Assembly (NCBI RefSeq): GCF_013280595.1
Contig: NZ_JAAATY010000001.1
Coordinates: forward strand, 1-64,000
Direction: 5' to 3'
DNA length: 64,000 nt
Origin: Kibdelosporangium persicum
GTDB taxonomy: Bacteria > Actinomycetota > Actinomycetes > Mycobacteriales > Pseudonocardiaceae
Shown here piece after piece: positions 41,461 through 49,726 of this stretch. Both the position numbers and the translations under genes were made by a program. The notes beneath the pieces are model-generated. The model was not told the DNA's origin, searched no databases, and saw only the letters and a list, made by a program, of their open reading frames with translations. Each line of letters opens with the position of its first letter. The first letter of the stretch is position 1.

Positions 41461-42198
41461 CTAGACGAACCTCGGCAGGTGGTGTGCGATCTGGGCACGC
41501 CAGGACGGCCAGTCGTGCGGCACGTCATGGCCCCAGACGTCGAGTTCACAGCGCAGGCCCTTGTCCCGCAACAGACCGGCCATGTGCTGGGTGGACGGCA
41601 ACGCACCCGTGGTGTCCTCCCACTGTCCCCGCCCGACCACGAGCAGGATCGACAGCCGGGACCGTAACCAGTCGAGGTGGTCGCCGTGCAGGTTCGGTAC
41701 GAAGTCCACTGGGTTGGCGAAGTACAGCGCCTCGCCGCGTTCGCCCCAACCGTGCCACGCGGACGCGTCGTAGTTGCCGGAGAGCCCCAGCGCGAGCGGG
41801 AAGAGATCGGCGCGGCGCAGGCCGAAGAGCACCGCGTGGAAAGCGCCGAGCGAGCATCCCATCGTGGCCACCTCCCGCGGACCGCCCCGGGGATCGGCAC
41901 AGTCGGCGTGGATCATCGGCAGCACCTGCTCAAGGACCCACGCCTCGTAACCGCCATGGTGCCGCGCACGCTCCTCCAGCGGGATCGACCGGTTGGACCA
42001 TGACGCGCCGTCGTAGGAGTCGACGCAGTAGAGCTTGACGCGACCGTCGTCCAGCAACGGGCGGACCGCGTCGATCATCTCGTTGCTCTCCCAGTCCCAC
42101 GCGCGCCCTTGCTCGGACGGGAAGACCAGGAACGGCCTGCCGTAGTGGCCGTACGCGATCACCGTGCCGCCGCCCAGCTCCACTTGGTCACGCCGCAA
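41461..42198 (-). CDS. Putative esterase (esterase D/PF00756-like)
   Basis: A 245-residue alpha/beta hydrolase. The nucleophile elbow is ATMGCSLGAFHAVL (Ser116), with YCVDSYDGASW and HDVPHDWPSW carrying the likely catalytic His near the C-terminus. This matches small putative esterases encoded next to enterochelin-esterase-like proteins. The start is uncertain: TTG 42198 lies 2 nt after the stop of the upstream esterase gene with GGGAGG before it; CTG overlapping that stop is another option. No signal peptide, so cytosolic. It may release or transfer an acyl intermediate made by the two ligases of the operon. Confidence 0.75.
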   Translation of the reverse strand: MRRDQVELGGGTVIAYGHYGRPFLVFPSEQGRAWDWESNEMIDAVRPLLDDGRVKLYCVDSYDGASWSNRSIPLEERARHHGGYEAWVLEQVLPMIHADCADPRGGPREVATMGCSLGAFHAVLFGLRRADLFPLALGLSGNYDASAWHGWGERGEALYFANPVDFVPNLHGDHLDWLRSRLSILLVVGRGQWEDTTGALPSTQHMAGLLRDKGLRCELDVWGHDVPHDWPSWRAQIAHHLPRFV

Positions 42199-42200
42199 AG

Positions 42201-43220
42201 TCAGCCCTCCCAGACCGTGCGCAGCAGGTCGGCCAGCGGGGGGTCGAACGCGTCCCGCCACCCCACATAGTTGTGCGCGTCCGGCACTTCCACCAGTCCC
42301 GTCGGATATCCCAGCGCCACCAGCGCCGCCGCCATCTGGCGGTTGTTGGCCAGGTTCTCCTCGGCCAGGCCGCAGGTGAGCGTCACCGGGACCGGTGTGC
42401 CCCTGCCGGTGCCGCGCACGATCCCGCCGACGAACCTGGTGACCCGCCCGAAGCGGCTGTACCCCGACTCCTGCGGATCCAATCGTCGGTCGAAGAAGGA
42501 CGCGGACTGCAGGAACAGCCCGCCGAACAGGCCCGGCCTGCGGCGTTGGGCGTGCAGCATGGCCAGCCCGCCGAGGCTCGCCCCCATCCCGACCACGGGC
42601 TTCTCCACCGGAACGAGTTTCCGGATGGCCGGCAGCAGGTCGCGGGCGAGCACGCCGGGGTACGCCGGATTGCCGGAGTACTCGTCGTCACGATCACCCG
42701 GCTGGAGCAACGCGACCCGGTGCGGGATCTCGAACCAGGCGGAGAACCTGGTCAGCCCGGCCAGCCGGTCGTACTCGGGCCCGTCGTGGGCGACCAGCAA
42801 CGGCATCGGGCCGTCGCCCGGCGACCACAGGCAGGCCTTGATCCCCGGGACGTCCAGGTCGGCGTAGTCGCCGGTCGCCGGGGTGTCCAGCCAGACGGGC
42901 GGGGAGTAGTCCGGAAACTCCACGACGGACTTGTCGCCGAACGCGCCCGGCGCGGTCCTGTCGTTGCCGGGATCGCAGATCTCCTCGACGCGACCGTCAC
43001 GGTGCCGCAGTCGCAGACGGTATTCCATCCGCCAGACCGGCGGCCGGTTCAGCCGTAACGTCCAGCATTCGCCGGTGTGGGTGAACTCCGTTCCGGTGTT
43101 CGGCAGGGACAACGCGGGCAGCAGCCGGACACCGGTGAGAACCGGGCCGTTGTCCGGCAGTCTGAAGGTCACCGAACTGGCCGTGACCAGCGGGCCGCCT
43201 TCGACGGTCGATTCGTCCAC
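42201..43220 (-). CDS. Enterochelin esterase-like alpha/beta hydrolase (Fes family)
   Basis: A 339-residue protein. The N-terminal ~130 residues form an immunoglobulin-like domain as in Fes/IroD (SVTFRLPDNGPVLTGVRLLP, WRMEYRLRLRH). The C-terminal alpha/beta hydrolase has VVGMGASLGGLAMLHAQR with Ser215 and DAHNYVGWRDAF with the catalytic His. Such enzymes cleave siderophore or other ester bonds; no siderophore synthesis genes are near. First gene of the four-gene operon. GTG 43220 is my choice; the frame extends upstream without a better start. Confidence 0.8.
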   Translation of the reverse strand: MDESTVEGGPLVTASSVTFRLPDNGPVLTGVRLLPALSLPNTGTEFTHTGECWTLRLNRPPVWRMEYRLRLRHRDGRVEEICDPGNDRTAPGAFGDKSVVEFPDYSPPVWLDTPATGDYADLDVPGIKACLWSPGDGPMPLLVAHDGPEYDRLAGLTRFSAWFEIPHRVALLQPGDRDDEYSGNPAYPGVLARDLLPAIRKLVPVEKPVVGMGASLGGLAMLHAQRRRPGLFGGLFLQSASFFDRRLDPQESGYSRFGRVTRFVGGIVRGTGRGTPVPVTLTCGLAEENLANNRQMAAALVALGYPTGLVEVPDAHNYVGWRDAFDPPLADLLRTVWEG

Positions 43221-43405
43221 GCGGTCAACGATCTCACGGCACAGTCCCGCGGCGGGAACAAGCGCGTGACCACGGCCAGGTCGTGCCGTTCGCCGCCGCC
43301 GACGGCGGCGGGAATCTTGTGCTCGACCAGCGGTCAGCACGACGAGGAGTCCGGGATGTACTCCGGGAGCCGGCCGCCCACGTTGACCGAGTTGCTGGTG
43401 CACTA

Positions 43406-43444
43406 CCGCCCGAAGGCCAGGGTGGCGTCCTGGCCTTCGGGCGG
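43406..43444. terminator. Strong inverted repeat between divergent genes
   Basis: A perfect 16-bp stem CCGCCCGAAGGCCAGG / CCTGGCCTTCGGGCGG with a 7-nt loop. The flanking genes are divergent, so a terminator is not expected here unless an unrecognised small gene ends nearby. The alternative is a structural or regulatory cruciform. Confidence 0.6.
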
Positions 43445-43508
43445 CCTCCACTGTGGACAAGGACGCTGACACTGTGGACACCTGCCGGTTCGCGCGGTCC
43501 CGGGTACC

Positions 43509-44135
43509 GTGGGAGTCGTGCCGCCAAGCGACCGGATGCGCCGCGACGCCGAGACCAATCTCCGCAGAGTCCTGGCTGCGGCAGCCGAGGTGTTCGCCAC
43601 GCGTGGGTTGACCACGACCCTCGCCGACGTGGCGGCACACGCCGGCGTCGGAGTGGGCACGGTCTACCGGCGGTTCGCGAACAAGGACGAACTGATCTAC
43701 GAGGTCTACCGGGAACGGATCGGCCGCACCGGGGAACTGGCCCGCGAGGCGAGCGGGACCGAAGACGTCTGGGCCGGTTTTGTCCGGTTCTTCGAGACGT
43801 CCATGCGGGATCTGGCGGCCGACCGTGGCCTGTGGGAACTGACCACGGGCGGTTACAACAACTCGCTGGGCTGGTCGCGCGGCGCCCCGCCGACCCGGCT
43901 GGCCGAACTGCTGGCCGACAACCGCAAGATCGTGAACGCCCACCTGGACAGACTCGTCCGCCGGGCCAAGGACGCCGGCCGGCTCCGCGAGGACTTCGAG
44001 GTCGGCGACATGGTGGTGCTGTCCGCCGCGGTCCAGGCCACGATCTCGTTCGGCGACGACGTGGCGCGCCGCGCCCTCGGCTTCGTCCTCGACGGTCTGC
44101 GCCCGGCAGGCGTCACGGGATCAGGTACTGACTGA
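43509..44135 (+). CDS. TetR-family transcriptional regulator
   Basis: A 208-residue TetR protein. The N-terminal helix-turn-helix is VFATRGLTTTLADVAAHAGV then GVGTVYRRFANKDELIYEVY, typical of the family. The C-terminal ligand domain is helical with no special signature. GTG 43509 or 43518 may be the start. A perfect 20-bp palindrome (44187-44206) lies between this gene and the downstream flavin monooxygenase gene, so it likely represses that operon. Confidence 0.89.
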   Translation: MGVVPPSDRMRRDAETNLRRVLAAAAEVFATRGLTTTLADVAAHAGVGVGTVYRRFANKDELIYEVYRERIGRTGELAREASGTEDVWAGFVRFFETSMRDLAADRGLWELTTGGYNNSLGWSRGAPPTRLAELLADNRKIVNAHLDRLVRRAKDAGRLREDFEVGDMVVLSAAVQATISFGDDVARRALGFVLDGLRPAGVTGSGTD

Positions 44136-44186
44136 CAGCACGCGCGGTCGCTCTGCGTCATGGAATAGACGCCGGCCCTCTCCGGT

Positions 44187-44206
44187 TGACTTGAACATTC
44201 AAGTCA
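44187..44206. promoter_or_regulatory. Perfect palindromic operator before the LLM monooxygenase operon
   Basis: TGACTTGAACATTCAAGTCA: 9-bp arms with a 2-nt spacer, ending 15 nt before the monooxygenase ATG and just upstream of the GAGGAGAGGG ribosome site. It probably binds the adjacent TetR protein. Confidence 0.82.
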
Positions 44207-44221
44207 TGTGAGGAGAGGGAC

Positions 44222-45274
44222 ATGCAGTTCGGGATCTTCGGGGTCGGGGACATCGCGGTCGACCCGTGGACGGGCCGGTCGCCGTCCGAACACGAGCGCA
44301 TCAGGAACATGGTCGAGGTCGCGGTCAAGGCCGAGGAGATCGGCATGGACGTGGTCGCGGTAGGCGAGCACCACAACCGGCCGTTCGTGACCTCGTCACC
44401 GACCACGATCCTCGGCTACATCGCGGCCCGGACCAGCAGGATCATCCTGTCCACATCGGTCACGCTGATCACCACCAACGATCCGGTGAAGATCGCCGAG
44501 GACTTCGCGACCCTGCAGCACCTGGCGGACGGCCGGGTCGACCTGATGCTCGGCCGGGGCAACACCGGCCCGGTGTATCCGTGGTTCGGCAAGGACATCC
44601 GTGACGGCATCGCCCTGGCGGTGGAGAACTACGCGCTGCTGCACCGGCTTTGGCGTGAGGACGTGGTCGACTGGGAGGGCAAGCACCGCACGCCGTTGCA
44701 GTCCTTCACCGCCACGCCGCGGCCGCTCGACGGCGTGCCGCCGTTCGTCTGGCACGGGTCCATCCGCAGCCCGGAAATCGCCGTGCAGGCCGGGTACTAC
44801 GGCGACGGCTTCTTCCACAACAACATCTTCTGGCCGAAGGAGCACACCAAGCGGATGATCGACCTGTACCGCGGCCAGTTCGAGCGCTACGGGCACGGGC
44901 CGGCCGGCCAGGCGATCGTCGGGCTGGGCGGGCAGACGTTCATGCGGCGCGAGTCCCAGGACGCCATCGAGGAGTTCCGGCCGTACTTCGACAACTCGCC
45001 GGTGTACGGCGGCGGTCCGTCGCTCGAGCAGACCATGCGGGAGACGCCGCTCTCCGTCGGCAGCCCGCAGGAGGTCATCGACCGGACGCTGCGGTTCCGT
45101 GAGGACTTCGGCGACTACCAGCGTCAGCTGTTCAATGTGGACGGCATGGGCCTGCCGCACAAGGTCGTGCTCGAACAGCTCGACATCATGGGTGAGGAAG
45201 TGCTTCCGGTGCTGCGCAGGGAGTTCGCTTCGATGCGTCCGCTCGCTCCGACACACGAAAGCCGCAAGTCATGA
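44222..45274 (+). CDS. LLM-class flavin-dependent oxidoreductase (CE1758-like)
   Basis: A 350-residue bacterial-luciferase-like monooxygenase. Features: MQFGIFGVGDIAVDPWTGRS, GMDVVAVGEHHNRPFVTSSP, ARTSRIILSTSVTLITTNDP and ATLQHLADGRVDLMLGRGNT, all standard for the LLM fold that uses reduced FMN and O2. It belongs to the CE1758-type group that is paired with an FMN reductase, as here. GAGGAGAGGG precedes ATG. Overlaps the reductase gene by 4 nt. Substrate unknown; it is probably induced by an organic compound sensed by the upstream TetR protein. Confidence 0.89.
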   Translation: MQFGIFGVGDIAVDPWTGRSPSEHERIRNMVEVAVKAEEIGMDVVAVGEHHNRPFVTSSPTTILGYIAARTSRIILSTSVTLITTNDPVKIAEDFATLQHLADGRVDLMLGRGNTGPVYPWFGKDIRDGIALAVENYALLHRLWREDVVDWEGKHRTPLQSFTATPRPLDGVPPFVWHGSIRSPEIAVQAGYYGDGFFHNNIFWPKEHTKRMIDLYRGQFERYGHGPAGQAIVGLGGQTFMRRESQDAIEEFRPYFDNSPVYGGGPSLEQTMRETPLSVGSPQEVIDRTLRFREDFGDYQRQLFNVDGMGLPHKVVLEQLDIMGEEVLPVLRREFASMRPLAPTHESRKS

Positions 45275-45849
45275 AGCTCGCGGTGGTCTCGGCGGGCCTG
45301 AGCCAGCCGTCGTCGACGAGGCTGCTCGCCGACCGGCTGGCCGCGGCCACCGTCAGGGCCGAAGAGATGGACGTCGAGACGATCGACTTGCGCGGCCACG
45401 CGCACCACCTCGTCGACGCGATGCTGTCGGGGTTCGCGTCCCAGGACCTCAAGCCGGTGCTGGACAGCGTCGCTGAGGCGGACGGCTTGATCGCTGTCAC
45501 GCCGACCTACGCGTCCTCGTACAGCGGCTTGTTCAAGTCCTTTGTGGATGTCCTTGACGAGGAGGCGGTGGCGGGAAAGCCGGTGCTGATCGGCGCGACC
45601 GGTGGTACGGCACGGCATTCGTTGGTGCTGGACTACGCGCTCCGGCCGTTGTTCACGTACCTCAAGGCGATCGTCGTGCCGACCGGGGTCTACGTCGCGT
45701 CGGAAGACTGGGCCGGCACCACCTTGGCCGCCCGGATCGACCGGGCAGGGGCGGAACTGGCCAGGGAGATGGCCGGCCGGGAGAAGACGGTCGCCGCCGA
45801 TCCGTTCACCGATCCGGTGTCCTTCGAGGACCTGCTCGGCGGACGGTAA
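45271..45849 (+). CDS. NADPH-dependent FMN reductase (CE1759-like)
   Basis: A 192-residue flavodoxin-fold FMN reductase. LAVVSAGLSQPSSTRLLADR is the FMN phosphate loop and ADGLIAVTPTYASSYSGLFK the second flavin contact. It supplies FMNH2 to the adjacent LLM monooxygenase, with which it is translationally coupled (4-nt overlap). A hairpin terminator follows the stop. Confidence 0.9.
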   Translation: MKLAVVSAGLSQPSSTRLLADRLAAATVRAEEMDVETIDLRGHAHHLVDAMLSGFASQDLKPVLDSVAEADGLIAVTPTYASSYSGLFKSFVDVLDEEAVAGKPVLIGATGGTARHSLVLDYALRPLFTYLKAIVVPTGVYVASEDWAGTTLAARIDRAGAELAREMAGREKTVAADPFTDPVSFEDLLGGR

Positions 45850-45858
45850 AAAGCCGAC

Positions 45859-45887
45859 GGCTCCGCGAGATCAGGTCTCACGGAGCC
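45859..45887. terminator. Terminator between the FMN reductase and the lactonase-like gene
   Basis: Stem GGCTCCG / CGGAGCC with a 15-nt loop, 10 nt after the reductase stop codon. The genes are convergent, so it may act in both directions. Confidence 0.65.
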
Positions 45888-45910
45888 GCCGGCCGGCCCT
45901 CGCAGGTGGC

Positions 45911-47497
45911 TCAGAACGCTGCGATTCCGAACGGTGCGAGCTGCCCGGTTGTGTCCACGCCAGGCCCGTCGAAGACCTTCTGGTCCTCGACATGGGTCAG
46001 CCTGCCGTCACTGTTGGTACGGAACACCTGAACCATGCCCAGGTTCGAGTTGAGCTGGTACAGGTACTGGCTGTCACGGCTGAGTGCCATGTCGGTGGTG
46101 CCGTCGGTCAGCTTGTCGTCGTTGGGGTCCTTGCCGGGTTCGGCGGTCGCCGAGGCGTGCAGCAAGGTGAGGGCACCGTTCTCGTCCACCGCGTAGGAGG
46201 ACACGGTTCCTCCGCCGAAAGCGTTGGAAGTGAAGGCCATCCGGCTGTCATTGGTGATGACGACCCAGCAGTTGTCCGTTCCCATGTTGGGCACGGCCTT
46301 GCTGATGGCCTTCAGCGTTCCGTCCTCACGGATGGTGTAGCTGCTCGTGGTGCTCTTGCCGGGGTTGCTGTGGTCCTGCTCGCTGACCACCAGCGTGCCG
46401 TCCTTGGTGAACGCGAAGCCGAACGGGCCGATCCCGGCTGGATCCATGACCTGCTTGGCACCGAGCATGCCGTCGGGAGTGACGTCGAAGGTGACGATCG
46501 CGCCCTTCTGCGGCGTCTTGGTCGGCAGGCTCGCCACGCGCTCGGTCACCACGAGCTGCTCACCGTCCTGCGTGAAGGAGACCTGGGAGCACCCGGAACC
46601 CTGCCCGCCCGACAGCGGCCGGGTGGAGTTCTCGATCTGCGTCAGGTCGCCCGCCTCGGTGACCCGGAAACCGGTCACCGTCGGCGGTTCGCCGTGCGTG
46701 CAGTTGTCCAGGAAGTCGGTGGCGTCGTCCGGCGGGCGGTTGAGGATCAACCGGTCGTCGAGCTCACCGCTGTTGAGCACGTACAGCAGACCACGGTTCA
46801 CCGTCAGGCTGACCGGCGTCTCACCGCCGGACGGAACCGTCTCCACCAACTGCAGCGAGTCGGCGGCGACCCGGAACACCGTGATCGAGTTGCTGCCCGC
46901 GTTGGGCACGAACAGCAGTTGCGGGTTGTCGATGTTGTGCTGTGGCGAGGCTTCACCGTTCGCCGTGCCCAGCACGACGCCGTTGGCGCTGTCCTGGAAG
47001 CTGCCGGTGCCCACACCGCCGGTGTCGTACCGGCCGACCTCGCTGAGCCTGCCGTCCTCATTGCGGGCCAGTGCCACGACTTCGTTGCCGTGCTGGCTGT
47101 TGGACTGCACGAACACCGCGCCCTTGCGCAGGTCGAACGCCGAGCCGCCACCTGGTGCGGCGTCACCGCCCTGAGCGGCGGCCGGCGCGTTCACCGGCTG
47201 CCCGGGCGGCGGTGCCTGGTTGGTGTTCGCCATCGGTGTGACAGCGGCGGAGTCGTCGCCGTCGTCGGTGAGGACGAGACCGACGACAAAACCGATCCCT
47301 AACGCGACGACCACCCCGATGATCATGGCGATCACCAGTGGGCCGCGCCGCCTGCGCGGCGGCGGGGACGCGGTCAGCCATCCTGGCCCGCCCTGCACGC
47401 TGGCCGGCGGCGTTTGTTGAAATGCGGCAAACCCTTGGGTCGGGTGGTGTCGGCCATAGGGGTCCGCCGGGGGCCGCTCGTTTTCAGCGTTGTCCAT
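45911..47497 (-). CDS. Membrane-anchored beta-propeller (lactonase-like) protein
   Basis: A 528-residue protein. The N-terminal ~48 residues are cytoplasmic and Pro-rich. One transmembrane helix follows (VIAMIIGVVVALGIGFVVGL), then a Pro/Ala linker and a large extracellular domain made of repeated beta-blade units such as NPQLLFVPNAGSNSITVFRV and DSQYLYQLNSNLGMVQVFRT. The blades resemble the 7-bladed propeller of 6-phosphogluconolactonase-like proteins, but the location outside the membrane argues against that reaction; binding or scaffolding is likelier. Cysteines in FLDNCTHGEPPT and QGSGCSQVSF may form a disulfide. Divergent from the polyamine operon. Confidence 0.8.
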   Translation of the reverse strand: MDNAENERPPADPYGRHHPTQGFAAFQQTPPASVQGGPGWLTASPPPRRRRGPLVIAMIIGVVVALGIGFVVGLVLTDDGDDSAAVTPMANTNQAPPPGQPVNAPAAAQGGDAAPGGGSAFDLRKGAVFVQSNSQHGNEVVALARNEDGRLSEVGRYDTGGVGTGSFQDSANGVVLGTANGEASPQHNIDNPQLLFVPNAGSNSITVFRVAADSLQLVETVPSGGETPVSLTVNRGLLYVLNSGELDDRLILNRPPDDATDFLDNCTHGEPPTVTGFRVTEAGDLTQIENSTRPLSGGQGSGCSQVSFTQDGEQLVVTERVASLPTKTPQKGAIVTFDVTPDGMLGAKQVMDPAGIGPFGFAFTKDGTLVVSEQDHSNPGKSTTSSYTIREDGTLKAISKAVPNMGTDNCWVVITNDSRMAFTSNAFGGGTVSSYAVDENGALTLLHASATAEPGKDPNDDKLTDGTTDMALSRDSQYLYQLNSNLGMVQVFRTNSDGRLTHVEDQKVFDGPGVDTTGQLAPFGIAAF

Positions 47498-47726
47498 TGT
47501 GCCTCTCCCCGTGGATTGCCGGAATCTTCGCCGCGGAGTGTTCCAAGGGGGCCGTCACACCACAGTCACCTGCCCGTGGCATCTGCCGTGACAGGCCAAA
47601 ACGTGGATATTACGGAAACCTTATCGGCGGGCCGGGCGGGAAGTCGATCGCGGGATCACCGGGTTAGCTTGGGATGCGTGCCGCGCCATGGCGAACACAT
47701 TCTTCGAACCCAAGGAATGGTTTCCG

Positions 47727-48863
47727 ATGACTCTGATATCCACGCTTTCCGGGCACGATGAAACGACAAAACCGCTGCTGGACATGATCGCCGAACTGCC
47801 GCAGCTGCCGGACGACTTCGATTTCGGCGACGACATCCACACCGCGCACGAGGTGCTGCTGTCGGACGAGGCGACCGAGGAGGAGAAGCGGGCCGCGCTG
47901 TTCAAGTTCACCAGCCGCAGGCAGCCGTGCCTGTTCGGCAGGCTCGCCTCACACGCCGACAAGGGCGAGAGCGCCACCAAGGGCCTGGGCATCGACCTGG
48001 TCTGGATCCACGAGTGGGAGATGGCGCTGGACCGCGACTACGTGACCGCGAAGATCCAGCGCGCCCGCCGGGAGTGGAAGGACCGCGCCGAACGCGGCGA
48101 GAGCAGCGGCTTCCTGATCATGTTCAACAGCCGCAAGCTGGCGTACGCCAAGCCCAGCAAGGAATTGCTGGACATCTGCGTCGAGGTGTCGAACCTCTAC
48201 CTGGTCGAGCACGCGCCGATCGACGTGGACGTGATCTACACCGAGGCGGTGCCGCTGCGCCGGGCGGACGGCCAGCTCACGCTGTTCAAGGCGGGCTGCA
48301 ACATCTTCTACGCGGGCGCGCACATGACGGTCAACCACGACCGGCGGCTGCCCGGCGGGCTGATGTTCTCGATGAACTCACCGGGCCACTTCGCCAATTC
48401 GCTCGTGCTGCGCGGCATCCGGGAGAGTTTCGAGGACGCGGTCGACTTCGTCAGGGAAACGGCGTTCCGGTCGATCGGCAACGGCGGTATCGGCTGCCCG
48501 CACATGCCCAGTGCGAGCTGGCACAACGAGGCCGACGACAACTCCGACATGGTCGACGGCCGCAAACGCCCGCACTACATCCCGGACAATTTCGACCCGA
48601 GCCGCTATTCCGCCGTCTACCACACCGACGTGCTCTGCCCGACCGCCGTGACCACCGACGACCGGTTGATCAAGGAACACTATTCGGAGAACGACGCCGA
48701 GGTCTGGCCGTATCTGATCCTCGACTACATCACCACCGACGTGTTCCCGGAGGACCACGTCAACCACGGCCTTTTCCACGGCCACGAGATCGAGGACTGC
48801 GGGAAGTACCACAACCCGTGGCCCGCGCGCGTCGCGCACAACAAGGAACTGTTCGAGTACTGA
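47727..48863 (+). CDS. Unrecognised 378-residue protein heading the polyamine operon
   Basis: I do not recognise this family with confidence. AAGGAA lies 8 nt before ATG 47727; an upstream in-frame ATG at 47688 lacks a ribosome site. The protein is soluble, acidic near the N-terminus (DDFDFGDDIHTAHEVLLSDE) and rich in His and aromatic residues. Notable segments are FTSRRQPCLFGRLAS (~60-74), GGLMFSMNSPGHFANSLVLR, GNGGIGCPHMPSASWHNEAD and DCGKYHNPWPARVAHN. PCLFGR vaguely recalls the start of YqcI/YcgG-type haem proteins (arginine N-hydroxylases such as DcsA/GntA), which would suit an arginine pathway, but I cannot support homology. It is followed 20 nt later by the DDAH-type gene. Confidence 0.7.
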   Translation: MTLISTLSGHDETTKPLLDMIAELPQLPDDFDFGDDIHTAHEVLLSDEATEEEKRAALFKFTSRRQPCLFGRLASHADKGESATKGLGIDLVWIHEWEMALDRDYVTAKIQRARREWKDRAERGESSGFLIMFNSRKLAYAKPSKELLDICVEVSNLYLVEHAPIDVDVIYTEAVPLRRADGQLTLFKAGCNIFYAGAHMTVNHDRRLPGGLMFSMNSPGHFANSLVLRGIRESFEDAVDFVRETAFRSIGNGGIGCPHMPSASWHNEADDNSDMVDGRKRPHYIPDNFDPSRYSAVYHTDVLCPTAVTTDDRLIKEHYSENDAEVWPYLILDYITTDVFPEDHVNHGLFHGHEIEDCGKYHNPWPARVAHNKELFEY

Positions 48864-48883
48864 AGCCAGGAAGGGGAGACTCG

Positions 48884-49726
48884 ATGGCCGAACTGACCTG
48901 GGGACGACGGTTCCTGATGTGCCCGCCCGAGTACTTCGACGTGTCCTACTCGATCAACCACTGGATGGACACCGAGGTCAAAGTGGACCGCGACAAGGCG
49001 TTCGAGCAATGGCAGGACCTGGCCGGCACGCTGCGGGCGGCCGGCGCCGTGGTCAACGAGGTGCCGCCGCAGCCGGACCTGCCGGACTTCGTGTTCACCG
49101 CGAACGCCGGGATCATCGACAACGGCGGGTTCCTGCCCGCGCACATGCGTTTCTCCCAACGAAGGCCGGAAGTCGATCACGTCCGCCGGTGGATGTCGGC
49201 CAACAGCTGGGAGGTCTTCGAACCGCCCCCGGCGGTGCAGGAGGGCGCGGGCGACGCGCTGCCGTTCGCGGGCGGCCTTGTCGCGGGATACGGGATGCGG
49301 TCCGAACTGTCCGCCTACGACGCGATAACCGAACGTACCGGGTGGACAGTGCACCCGTTCCAGCTGACCGATCCCCGTTACTACCACATAGATATCGCCT
49401 TCTGCCCGCTCGACAGCAGAACCGCGCTGATCGTGCCGGAGGCGTTCACGCCCAACGACCGCAGGCGGCTCGCGCGCCTGGTGCCCGACGCGGTGCTGGC
49501 GACCACCGAGGAAGGCTCGATGTTCGTGGCCAACTCGATCGTCGTCGGCCGCACCGTCGTGATGCCCGCGTGCACCCCACGGCTGGCGAAGTCCCTGGAA
49601 CGCAGGGGTTTCGACATCGCGGTCTGTGACGTCTCGGAGTTCCTCAAGGCAGGCGGCGGATGCCGGTGCCTGACCCTGGCGCTGGACGTGACGCTCAGCT
49701 CGGACTCCGACGAGGTGGCGGCATGA
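48884..49726 (+). CDS. DDAH/arginine dihydrolase-type guanidine hydrolase
   Basis: A 280-residue pentein-fold enzyme of the dimethylarginine dimethylaminohydrolase/arginine dihydrolase group. Substrate and catalytic residues are visible: DFVFTANAGIID (N-terminal substrate loop), EGAGDALPF (120-128), His168 and Asp170 in HIDIAFCPLD, and the C-terminal nucleophile in GGGCRCLTLAL (most likely Cys262). Enzymes of this fold convert arginine derivatives to citrulline, or arginine to ornithine in the cyanobacterial dihydrolases. Next to a decarboxylase and homospermidine synthase, ornithine supply is the best guess. Start ATG 48884 has AAGGGGAG; the stop overlaps the next gene by 4 nt. Confidence 0.83.
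   Translation: MAELTWGRRFLMCPPEYFDVSYSINHWMDTEVKVDRDKAFEQWQDLAGTLRAAGAVVNEVPPQPDLPDFVFTANAGIIDNGGFLPAHMRFSQRRPEVDHVRRWMSANSWEVFEPPPAVQEGAGDALPFAGGLVAGYGMRSELSAYDAITERTGWTVHPFQLTDPRYYHIDIAFCPLDSRTALIVPEAFTPNDRRRLARLVPDAVLATTEEGSMFVANSIVVGRTVVMPACTPRLAKSLERRGFDIAVCDVSEFLKAGGGCRCLTLALDVTLSSDSDEVAA

Noticed and set aside
43077-43469. Small plus-strand gene (possible DUF397-like protein) ending near the 43406-43444 hairpin
   Set aside because: The frame lacks the family's conserved Trp/Ser/Cys motif and a ribosome site. It could explain the hairpin, but support is too weak.
45911-47497. 6-phosphogluconolactonase assignment
   Set aside because: The propeller fold is similar, but the protein is anchored outside the membrane with a long linker, unlike the cytosolic enzyme, so only the fold is claimed.
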